Under the pieces are notes generated by a model that saw only the letters and a list, made by a program, of their open reading frames with translations, did no database searches and had not been told where the DNA came from. Below, piece by piece: positions 42,639 through 50,001 of a stretch of DNA of 64,000 nucleotides (the first letter of the stretch is position 1; the number at the start of each line of letters is the position of its first letter). The stretch covers positions 248,001 through 312,000 of the forward strand of contig NZ_KZ672983.1 in NCBI RefSeq assembly GCF_002970975.1, read 5' to 3'. The stretch comes from Microbacterium halophytorum (GTDB lineage: Bacteria; Actinomycetota; Actinomycetes; Actinomycetales; Microbacteriaceae). The position numbers and the translations under genes were made by a program.

Positions 42639-43825
42639 CGCCTGCCCATCGTCGAGTCCGTGCGGCCGCGCGGCGGAAGGTGCCCTTCGGCGCTGCCGAG
42701 CCGCAGACCCGCGCGCGGGGAGCGCACATGCGGCCCCTCCGAGATCTGCCAATCGTCGCCCGAGCTCGCCGCGCGGATCGCGGCCTCGTCGACCTCGATC
42801 CCCGCGCCGGGGCGATCGCCCAGCACGACGCCGCCGGATTCGAACTCCTGGTCGAGCGAGAGACCGAAGGGCGCACCGAGGTCCTGAACCTCAGCCGTCA
42901 GGTGGTTGGGCACCGCGGCAGCCGCGGCCGTCACCGTGTGATTAGCGGTGAGCCCGACCGGGCTCACCGGCAGGTCCCGCCCGTGAGCGGCCACCGCAAC
43001 GCGCAGGAAATGCGTCACGCCCCACACGGCGCCGGCCTGGACGATATCGGCGCCGCCCGCGTCGAGCAGCGGGCGGTACTGTTCGAGGCCCGTGAGGTTC
43101 TCACCGGTCGCCACGGCGGCACGGATCGCGGTGCCCAGCCGAGCATGGCCCGCGGCGTCCCAGCGGCGCAGCGGCTCTTCGACCCACGTGAGGTCGAGCT
43201 CGCGCTCGAGCGTCGCGACGTAGCGGACTGCCTGCTTCAGGTTCCACGATTCGTTGACATCGAGCATCAGGGCAGGATCGTTCGTCACGGGCATCAGCGC
43301 CCCGCGAACAAGATCGAATCGCCGCAGATCGGTCACGGCGTCGCGGCCGCCCTTGAGCTTCGCTGCCGCGAACCCGCGCTCAGCGAAGCGAGCGTAGACT
43401 TCGGCGAGCGCGTCGTCGTCGAGGGCCGCGTCGAGGGCCGATGCGTACCCCGTGACGAAGCGATCACTCGCGCCGAGCAGGCGCCAAAGAGGCTCCCCCG
43501 CAGCCTTCGCCTTGATGTCCCACAGCGCCGTATCGAGTGCGCCGATCCCGCCGAAAGTCGCGCCGGCGTGCGACGACTTGAACACCCTCGCGAGCATCCC
43601 GTCGTAGAGCGATACCACGGCCCGGGGATCCCGTCCTTCGATCGCGGGGAACAGCCGATCGAGGTCGGCATGAGACCCCATGCCCACGCCTTCGATGCCC
43701 TCGTCGGTCTCGACGATCACGAGCGGCACCTGCGTGAGCCCGGACGCGACACTGCCGTTCACGTCACCGACAGGGCGCCCCCAGTCGTGCACCGTCGTCA
43801 GAGCGCGGAAGCCCGTGATCTTCAT
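42635..43825 (-). CDS. Mandelate racemase/muconate lactonizing enzyme-family sugar-acid dehydratase
   Basis: A 396-residue enolase-superfamily protein. Metal ligands are Asp189 (LMLDVNESWN), Glu216 (TWVEEPL) and Glu242 (VATGENLTG); the base motif is Lys156-x-Lys158 (AAKLKGG). The N-terminal capping domain covers residues 1-125 and the barrel the rest. Such proteins usually dehydrate sugar acids (rhamnonate, fuconate, galactonate and others) to 2-keto-3-deoxy acids. The His of a His-Asp dyad is not obvious; an Asn-His pair occurs in LTANHTVTA. It is the first gene of the minus-strand catabolic run and diverges from the GntR regulator across a palindromic candidate operator. Confidence 0.85.
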   Translation of the reverse strand: MKITGFRALTTVHDWGRPVGDVNGSVASGLTQVPLVIVETDEGIEGVGMGSHADLDRLFPAIEGRDPRAVVSLYDGMLARVFKSSHAGATFGGIGALDTALWDIKAKAAGEPLWRLLGASDRFVTGYASALDAALDDDALAEVYARFAERGFAAAKLKGGRDAVTDLRRFDLVRGALMPVTNDPALMLDVNESWNLKQAVRYVATLERELDLTWVEEPLRRWDAAGHARLGTAIRAAVATGENLTGLEQYRPLLDAGGADIVQAGAVWGVTHFLRVAVAAHGRDLPVSPVGLTANHTVTAAAAAVPNHLTAEVQDLGAPFGLSLDQEFESGGVVLGDRPGAGIEVDEAAIRAASSGDDWQISEGPHVRSPRAGLRLGSAEGHLPPRGRTDSTMGRR

Positions 43826-43857
43826 CTCGCCCCCTCATCGCGACCGATCGTTCAAAC

Positions 43858-43878
43858 ACCATACATCATATGTCTGGT
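43858..43878. promoter_or_regulatory. Candidate GntR/FadR-type operator in the divergent promoter
   Basis: A 21-bp palindrome: ACCATACAT, spacer CAT, ATGTCTGGT, with one mismatch between arms. It lies between the MR/MLE gene (start 43825, minus) and the GntR gene (start 43930, plus), where an autoregulating repressor would bind to control both. Confidence 0.55.
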
Positions 43879-43929
43879 GAATCGAGTGTCAACTCCGGCT
43901 TCACCCAGTCGGGGCCGTAATGTAGCCGC

Positions 43930-44667
43930 ATGATCGAACGCACAGCCCCTAGCGGCGCCGCGCGCCGCGCACCGATCGATCGCATCGGAGCGACCGTCCT
44001 GCGCGAGCTCGTCGACTCGATCGTGGTGGGCGACCACTTGCCCGGCGCCACGATGCCGACGGAGGCCGTGCTCAGCGAGCAGTTCGGCGTCAGCCGCACC
44101 GTCGTACGCGAGTCGATGAAGCGCCTGCAGGAGAAGAACATGGTCACAGTCGCCCAGGGGCGCGGCACGACGGTGAACCCGCGCACGAGTTGGAACATGC
44201 TCGACCCGCTCGTCATCGAAGCGCTCATCCGCCATGACGAGACCCTCAGCGTGCTCGACGACCTCACGGCGGCGCGCGCGGCACTCGAGGCCGAGATGGC
44301 GTCAGCCGCCGCCGGAGGCGATTCGTCCGATGAAGAACTCCGGGCCGCACTCGAAGCGATGCAGGACAGCATCGAGGACTCGACCGCCTTCCGCGAGGCG
44401 GACGTGCGGTTCCACCATGCCGTCATGGCGATGTCGGGGAACGCCCTGGCCGAGAACATCGCGCGCGTGCTCGTGGCGCACGCGATCGGCAGCTCACGAT
44501 TCACGGGCCACGATCCGGCCCACTCATTCGAGCTCACGCTCGGCGAACACGAGCGGATCGTCGCCGCGATCACGGAGGGCGACGCCGACAAGGCGCGGAT
44601 CGCGATGAGCGAGCACATCCTCGGCTCCTGGTCGCGGCGCCGCGCGCCAGAGCCCCCCACCGCCTGA
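43930..44667 (+). CDS. FadR/GntR-family (FCD) transcriptional regulator
   Basis: A 245-residue regulator. The winged helix (about residues 18-85) reads DRIGATVLRELVDSIVVGDHLPGATMPTEAVLSEQFGVSRTVVRESMKRLQEKNMVTVAQGRGT. The FCD domain follows, with metal/effector histidines and acids in DLTAARAALEAEMAS, READVRFHHAVMAMSGN and LGEHERIVAAI. It most likely senses a sugar acid or keto acid made by locus 2 and controls both the catabolic run (minus) and the importer (plus). A palindrome sits upstream at 43858, and another at 44710 is immediately upstream of the importer. Confidence 0.9.
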   Translation: MIERTAPSGAARRAPIDRIGATVLRELVDSIVVGDHLPGATMPTEAVLSEQFGVSRTVVRESMKRLQEKNMVTVAQGRGTTVNPRTSWNMLDPLVIEALIRHDETLSVLDDLTAARAALEAEMASAAAGGDSSDEELRAALEAMQDSIEDSTAFREADVRFHHAVMAMSGNALAENIARVLVAHAIGSSRFTGHDPAHSFELTLGEHERIVAAITEGDADKARIAMSEHILGSWSRRRAPEPPTA

Positions 44668-44709
44668 TTCGGGGCGTCCCGTACGAGGGATGCCGTTCGG
44701 ATACGGGAT

Positions 44710-44729
44710 AACATCATTCGTATGACGTT
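44710..44729. promoter_or_regulatory. Second candidate GntR operator
   Basis: AACATCAT and ATGACGTT arms flank a TCGT spacer, with one mismatch. TCGTATGACG fits the GT-N3-AC core of FadR-type operators and shares the ACATCAT word with the 43858 palindrome. It lies just upstream of the putative -35 box of the importer promoter. Confidence 0.45.
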
Positions 44730-44732
44730 TGA

Positions 44733-44761
44733 TTGACGCCAGTCATCAGACGTAGTACTTT
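44733..44761 (+). promoter_or_regulatory. Probable promoter of the locus 2 importer operon
   Basis: TTGACG (44733-44738) and TACTTT (44756-44761) are separated by 17 bp. Transcription would start near 44768, giving a leader of about 40 nt before the binding-protein ATG at 44807. Confidence 0.45.
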
Positions 44762-44806
44762 CGGCGCATGGGGCCCGAGCCCGGGCATGCTCTGGAGAGG
44801 ATCGCA

Positions 44807-46078
44807 ATGAAGCGCACACTGATCACAGCAGCCGTCGCCACCATGGGGGTGGTAACGCTTGCCGGGTGCGGCGGGGCCGCACCGACGACCTCGAGCGACG
44901 GCGATACCGACGGCGGGGCGAGCGATGAGCTCGTCATCTGGAACTGGGGTGATGCCGACGAGGCCGCCGCAGAGTACACCGAGAACGTCAAGGCCGCCTT
45001 CGCCGAAGTGCATCCGGACGTGACGGTCGAGATCGTCAGTCAACCCTTCGATCAGTACTACACACTGCTCGGCAGCGCGATCGAGGCGGGCACCGGGCCC
45101 GACCTCGCGCTGTACAACGGGGGCACACAGATCAAGAGTCGGGCGGATTCACTCGTGCCCGTGACCGACGAGCTCTCGGACATCCGGGATCAGCTCGCGG
45201 GCTGGCCGGCGTTCGAGGCGAACGGCGAGACGTACTCAGCGCCGACATTCCTGCAGGGGTTCCCGGTCTACTACAACAAAGCCCTGTTCGCCGAAGCCGG
45301 ACTCGACCCGAACGCACCGCCCGCCACGTGGGACGAACTCGGTGACGCGTGCGACGCCATCCTGGAGAGCACGGAAGCGTCCTGCTTCGCCCTCGGCAAT
45401 AAGGAGGGCCTCGGCATCGAGTTCTTCCTCTCCGGCTTCGGATCAGGTGTGTTCACACCGGAGGAGTACGACGCGTGGATCGACGGCGAGCGGGATTGGA
45501 CGAGCGAACACGCGAAGCAGGCACTGCAGATGTGGGCCGACAGCTCGGCTGACGGCTGGTACAACGACGGCGCGAACTCCACCGCGATGTTCAACGACTC
45601 CTTCGACATCTTCTCCGCGGGGGATGCGGCGATGGTGGTCGCCCTCATGAGCGGGACCGCTCATTGGAAGCAGTTCGACGAGTTCCTGGGCGACGATCTC
45701 GGGTTCATGATGCCCGTCGCCGTCAATGACGGCACACAGCCCGCCCTGCCGGCCGAGGGCGGCATCGGCTACGGCATCCTGAACGAGGAGAAGAAGGAGC
45801 TCGGCGTCGATTGGATCCGCGCGACGGTCGATCACGACGCGCTCTCCGAGTACTCGCTCGCCGGCGGCCAGATCACGTCCGACACGACGATCGAGCTCGA
45901 TACGGACATCGCTTCGGCGAACGACATCGTCGCCGAGCTGCCCGGCAGCAAACCGCTTCTGCATACGTCTCTCGAGGCGGACACGCTCGACCTGCTCCAC
46001 CGGCTCGGCCAGGAGCTGCTCGGCGGTGACGTCACCGTCGACGACGCAGCTCAGCAGCTGGCCGATTCCGAGGGCTGA
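44807..46078 (+). CDS. Sugar ABC transporter solute-binding lipoprotein
   Basis: A 423-residue family 1 extracellular binding protein. The signal ends at lipobox LAGC (Cys21), followed by a Thr/Ser/Asp linker. The mature region shows ELVIWNWGDADEAAAEYTENVKAAFAEVHPDVTVEIV and PTFLQGFPVYYNKALFAEAGLDPNAPPATWDEL, typical of CUT1 oligosaccharide binders. GGAGAGG is 6 nt before the ATG at 44807; the in-frame ATG at 44768 was rejected. It is followed within 6 bp by the permease pair, and an ATPase gene is absent, so a shared ATPase is expected. Confidence 0.92.
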   Translation: MKRTLITAAVATMGVVTLAGCGGAAPTTSSDGDTDGGASDELVIWNWGDADEAAAEYTENVKAAFAEVHPDVTVEIVSQPFDQYYTLLGSAIEAGTGPDLALYNGGTQIKSRADSLVPVTDELSDIRDQLAGWPAFEANGETYSAPTFLQGFPVYYNKALFAEAGLDPNAPPATWDELGDACDAILESTEASCFALGNKEGLGIEFFLSGFGSGVFTPEEYDAWIDGERDWTSEHAKQALQMWADSSADGWYNDGANSTAMFNDSFDIFSAGDAAMVVALMSGTAHWKQFDEFLGDDLGFMMPVAVNDGTQPALPAEGGIGYGILNEEKKELGVDWIRATVDHDALSEYSLAGGQITSDTTIELDTDIASANDIVAELPGSKPLLHTSLEADTLDLLHRLGQELLGGDVTVDDAAQQLADSEG

Positions 46079-46084
46079 TCCGCC

Positions 46085-47029
46085 TTGTCGACCTATACGA
46101 CCGAGACCCGCACCCTGATCACCGGCGATCGGGGCACGGGGCGCGGCCGCGGCGGGGCGAGGAAGCGGCCGTGGACGGCGGAGCGCATCGCGCCGTACCT
46201 GATGGTGCTGCCGGTGCTCGTGATCCTTGCCCTGCTTCGGCTGTATCCGCTCGTCCTCGGAATCAACTTCTCGTTCACGGGCGACGGGGAGCTGAACGGC
46301 GCGTTCATCGGGCTCGACAATTACGCGTACCTGCTGCAGGATGAGCGATTCCAGGCCTCCGCCCGGAACGTCCTGGTCGTGCTCCTCTTCGTGCCGATCC
46401 AGGTGTTCGTCGCCGGTATCCTCGCAACGTTCGTCTTCCTGAAGGTGCCGGGCCAGCGCTTCTACCGCAGCGTGTACTTCCTGCCTGTCGTGCTCTCGCC
46501 GATCATCATCGGGGCGATCTTCAACATCATCCTCGCGGCGAACGGACCGTTGAATGCCGCGCTCGAAACAGTGAGCATCCCCGGTGTCGACTGGCTCGGG
46601 CTTCCGCCGACGGCGCTCCCGACCGTGCTCGTCGTGCACATCTGGGCGACGTTCGGCATGGCGTTCACGATCTTCCTCGCCGGTTTCGCGACGCTCGACC
46701 CGGAGCTGCTCGATGCCGCGCGAATCGATGGCGCGACCATGTGGCAGCAGATCGTGCACGTCATCATCCCCAGCCTCAGCCAGACGATTCAGTTCGTGTT
46801 CGTCACGACGACGATCGGCATGCTCACCGGACTGTTCGCGCTCCTGTACACCATGACTGCCGGTGGCCCCGGCACCGCGAGCTACCTCCCCGAGTTCCTC
46901 ATCTGGAAGCTCAACGGGGAGGCGCGACCGGCCTTGGCATCCGCGGCATCCGTGTTCCTGCTGCTAATCGTACTGGTGGTCGGGCTGATCCAGATCCGCG
47001 TGCTGCGCCGCGCGACGAAGGAGGCGTGA
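46085..47029 (+). CDS. Sugar ABC transporter permease (MalF type)
   Basis: A 314-residue permease with TTG as the likely start, 6 nt after the binding-protein stop. Helices include APYLMVLPVLVILALLRLYPLVLGI, VLVVLLFVPIQVFVAGILATFVFL and SAASVFLLLIVLVVGLIQ; the EAA loop is LLDAARIDGATMWQQIVHV. The stop overlaps the next permease start in a TGATG arrangement. A later ATG at 46201 would remove part of the first helix, so TTG is preferred. Confidence 0.88.
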   Translation: MSTYTTETRTLITGDRGTGRGRGGARKRPWTAERIAPYLMVLPVLVILALLRLYPLVLGINFSFTGDGELNGAFIGLDNYAYLLQDERFQASARNVLVVLLFVPIQVFVAGILATFVFLKVPGQRFYRSVYFLPVVLSPIIIGAIFNIILAANGPLNAALETVSIPGVDWLGLPPTALPTVLVVHIWATFGMAFTIFLAGFATLDPELLDAARIDGATMWQQIVHVIIPSLSQTIQFVFVTTTIGMLTGLFALLYTMTAGGPGTASYLPEFLIWKLNGEARPALASAASVFLLLIVLVVGLIQIRVLRRATKEA

Positions 47030-47856
47030 TGCGCAGACAGCGCGCCGCGATGTGGGCGATCGCCGCACCGATGATGGTGTTGGCGGTCGCGACGATCTAT
47101 CCCATTCTGTTCGGGCTCAACGTGTCCCTGAAGACTCGCAAGGACTACGTCCTCGACCGTCTCGGCGCCACGCAGACGATCAATCTGCAGAACTACGCCG
47201 ACGCATGGGTCAACGCCGACATGGGGCGATACTTCCTGAACACGATCATCGTGACGGGGGTCTCGGTCGTGCTGCTGCTCGTACTCGCGTCGATGTGCGG
47301 TTACGCCCTCAGCCACTTGGCGTTCCGCGGCAGCAGGGCGGTATTCTTCGTCATCCTAGGAATGATGATGATCCCCTTCCAGGTGATCATGGTCCCAACC
47401 GTGAAAGTGCTCAGCGACTTCGGGCTCATCGATACGTTCCCCGGGTTGATCTTGGCCTACGTCGCCCAGTTCCTCCCATTCACGGTGTACTTCATGACGT
47501 CGTACTATGCGGGCATCCCGAAGGAGTTGACCGAAGCGGCACGCGTGGACGGGAACGGTCTGTTCGGGGTCTGGTGGCGCATCATGGTGCCGTCCGGCAA
47601 GCCGGCGCTCGTCTCGATGGGCATCCTGAATGCACTGTTCATCTGGAACGACATCCTGATCGCTCTGCTGATCATGCAGTCACCGGAGAAGCGCACCGTC
47701 ATGGTCGGCGTCAGCACCCTGCGCGGCCAGTACCCCGACAACGTGCCGACCTACATCGCCGGCGTGATGCTCGCTGTGCTGCCGATCATTGTCGTGTACC
47801 TCGTCTTCCAGCGGCAGATCACGGCCGGCGTAACCGCGGGCGCGACGAAGGGGTGA
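47029..47856 (+). CDS. Carbohydrate ABC transporter permease (MalG type)
   Basis: A 275-residue permease of usual length. Helices include MWAIAAPMMVLAVATIYPILFGL, TIIVTGVSVVLLLVLASMCGYAL and AGVMLAVLPIIVVYLVF; the EAA loop is LTEAARVDGNGLFGVWWRI. It completes the CUT1 importer of locus 2, which probably feeds the intracellular beta-helix hydrolase encoded 7 bp downstream and the GH35 enzyme. Confidence 0.92.
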   Translation: MRRQRAAMWAIAAPMMVLAVATIYPILFGLNVSLKTRKDYVLDRLGATQTINLQNYADAWVNADMGRYFLNTIIVTGVSVVLLLVLASMCGYALSHLAFRGSRAVFFVILGMMMIPFQVIMVPTVKVLSDFGLIDTFPGLILAYVAQFLPFTVYFMTSYYAGIPKELTEAARVDGNGLFGVWWRIMVPSGKPALVSMGILNALFIWNDILIALLIMQSPEKRTVMVGVSTLRGQYPDNVPTYIAGVMLAVLPIIVVYLVFQRQITAGVTAGATKG

Positions 47857-47863
47857 TCGCCAC

Positions 47864-49990
47864 GTGAGCACCGATCGCATCGAGGTGTACGTCTCGCCTG
47901 ACGGCTCGCCCTTCGCTGACGGCTCCCGCGGCTACCCGACCAACGATCTCCCGCATGCTGTCTCGCTCGTCCGGGCGCGCCGAGAGCCCGGCCAGCGTGC
48001 GATCATCTGGATGTCCGGGGGCGAGTACGCGCATCCGGCACCCGTCGCACTGACGTCCGCCGACTCTTTCACCAGCGTCGCCGCCGAGGACCCGGAAGAC
48101 CCGCCGGTTCTGCGCGGCTCGGTCCGGGTCTCGGGTTGGCGGCCGGTGACGGTGAACGGCATCGAGATGTGGGCAGCGCAGGCACCGCGCGCGACCGCGC
48201 GGCGCCTGTACATCGACGGCGAGGCGGCGCCGCGACCGCGATATCCGCGCGATCGGATGCTTCGGGTCGAACAGCAGGCGGGTCTCGACCCCGCCAGCAG
48301 CTTCGTCGGAACGCTCTTCGACGGCTCCGCGTCGTTCCAATACGCCGAAGGGGACATCCCGAAATTCGCGCAAGAACGCTGCGTCGAGGTCGTCGTACCC
48401 CACTACTGGGTGCAGGAGCGCATGCCGATCGCGGCGATCGATCGCGAACGACGGACGATTTCGTGCTCGCTGAGGAGCATCTTCGCGTTGCGCGACGACG
48501 CGGCGGAACGGTTCGCGCGCTATTACCTCGACAATGTCGCCGAGGCGCTCGGCGAGGTGCCGGGCGAGTGGTACCTCGACGCCGACGGCTCCGTCTCGGG
48601 TCTCGACGGGCCGCATATTCTGCTCGCCTCCTCCGACGCGCCGCACGATCGCGACGTGCGGCTGCCCGTCATGGACTGCTTCGTTCGGGTCGACGGCACG
48701 GCCGAAGCTCCTGCTCGCGAGGTGCGGTTCGAAGGCATACGGTTCGCGGATGCCGACTTCGATGTGGTCCCCGCGGCCGTACCACCGTTCGGCGTGCGCG
48801 AAGACCCTCAGCTGCCCGTGGGCGGCCGGTACGCCGCGGACGTGCAGGCGGCGTCCACGGTGCCGGCGGCAGTGCGGTTCTCGTTCGCTCGCTCGTGCGC
48901 CGTCGTCGGCGGCGCAATCGAACGCGTCGGCGGATGGGCCATCTCGCTCGCCCCCGGTTCGCGCGGCAATCTGATCTCAGGGGTCGCATTCCGCGACCTG
49001 GGCGCGGGCGCCGTGCGTGCAGGCGGAGGGCCGGACCGTGCGGCGCTGAGCGCCAACCGCGCCAACGAGATCTCGGACTGCACGGCGGAACGCGGCGGGC
49101 AGGTGTACCGGGGGGCCGTCGCTGTTCTGTTCCAGCACGGGGACCACAACGTGATCGCACACAACGAGATCCGCGACTTCCCGTACTCGGGCGTCTCGGT
49201 GGGCTGGACATGGGACTACGGGCCGAGCCCGTCGGAGGGCAACCTCGTCGTCGGCAACCACATCCACCACCTCGGCCAGGGGCGGCTGAACGACATGGGC
49301 GGCGTGTATCTGCTCGGTGTCGCACCCGGCACAGTCGTCCGCGACAATCACATCCACGACGTCGAATGTCGCAACTACGGCGGCTGGGGCGTATACCTTG
49401 ACGAGGGATCGAGCCACGTCGTCGTCGAGGGAAACGTCGTGCACGACACATCGAGCCAGTGCTACCACCAGCACTACGGCCGCGAGGTGATCGTGCGCGA
49501 CAATATCTGGGCCCGCGGCGGGAACGGCCAAGTCTCGATCACCCGCCCAGAGCCGCATACGTCGTTCACCTTCATCCGGAACATCGTCGTCGGTGCGGCG
49601 TCGCCCGCGTTCGTCGGCGAGCCGGGTGTTCGCGACGTGCGCCTCTTCGGCGCGGACACCGATCTCAACCTGTTCTGGGACACGTCGCCCATCGCCGGCG
49701 CAGTGCGAGCTGCCAACGCCGAGAAGCCGACACTGCCGGACGGCAGCATCGGCTTCTCGATCGTCGAGGCCCTCGATGACGAGTGGGCCGCGCTCGGCCG
49801 CGACCGCCACTCGATCACCGCCGACCCTAGGCTCACCGACAGCTTCGGAGTGGGCGACGACTCCCCGGCACGCGAATTGGGCATCCGCATACCCGACGTG
49901 TCCGACGTGGGGCCTCGGCCCGCGTCCGATCGGGACCATCCGCTCGCCGCGCCGACGCTGCCCGACCCCTTGCCACCGACACGGGGCTGA
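47864..49990 (+). CDS. Right-handed beta-helix glycosidase, GH141-like
   Basis: A 708-residue protein with GTG start and no signal peptide. It begins EVYVSPDGSPFADGSRGYPTN, then RVSGWRPV and ARRLYIDGEAAPRPRYPRD, a layout seen in GH141-type enzymes (alpha-L-fucosidase or xylanase activities described for the family). Residues of about 320-600 are a parallel beta-helix with Asn/His-rich turns (NVIAHNEIRDFPYSGVSVGWTWDYGP, GNHIHHLGQGRLNDMGGVYLLG, DNHIHDVECRNYGGWGVYLDEGSS). It follows the importer by 7 bp, so it should act on the imported oligosaccharide inside the cell. GH141 placement is my recognition from the N-terminal pattern and is not certain. Confidence 0.68.
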   Translation: MSTDRIEVYVSPDGSPFADGSRGYPTNDLPHAVSLVRARREPGQRAIIWMSGGEYAHPAPVALTSADSFTSVAAEDPEDPPVLRGSVRVSGWRPVTVNGIEMWAAQAPRATARRLYIDGEAAPRPRYPRDRMLRVEQQAGLDPASSFVGTLFDGSASFQYAEGDIPKFAQERCVEVVVPHYWVQERMPIAAIDRERRTISCSLRSIFALRDDAAERFARYYLDNVAEALGEVPGEWYLDADGSVSGLDGPHILLASSDAPHDRDVRLPVMDCFVRVDGTAEAPAREVRFEGIRFADADFDVVPAAVPPFGVREDPQLPVGGRYAADVQAASTVPAAVRFSFARSCAVVGGAIERVGGWAISLAPGSRGNLISGVAFRDLGAGAVRAGGGPDRAALSANRANEISDCTAERGGQVYRGAVAVLFQHGDHNVIAHNEIRDFPYSGVSVGWTWDYGPSPSEGNLVVGNHIHHLGQGRLNDMGGVYLLGVAPGTVVRDNHIHDVECRNYGGWGVYLDEGSSHVVVEGNVVHDTSSQCYHQHYGREVIVRDNIWARGGNGQVSITRPEPHTSFTFIRNIVVGAASPAFVGEPGVRDVRLFGADTDLNLFWDTSPIAGAVRAANAEKPTLPDGSIGFSIVEALDDEWAALGRDRHSITADPRLTDSFGVGDDSPARELGIRIPDVSDVGPRPASDRDHPLAAPTLPDPLPPTRG

Positions 49991-50001
49991 CGCACCCCGC
50001 C

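Noticed and set aside
42947-42968. Short hairpin made from GTGAGCCC and GGGCTCAC
   Set aside because: It lies inside the MR/MLE coding region, the stem is only 8 bp, and codons explain the sequence.
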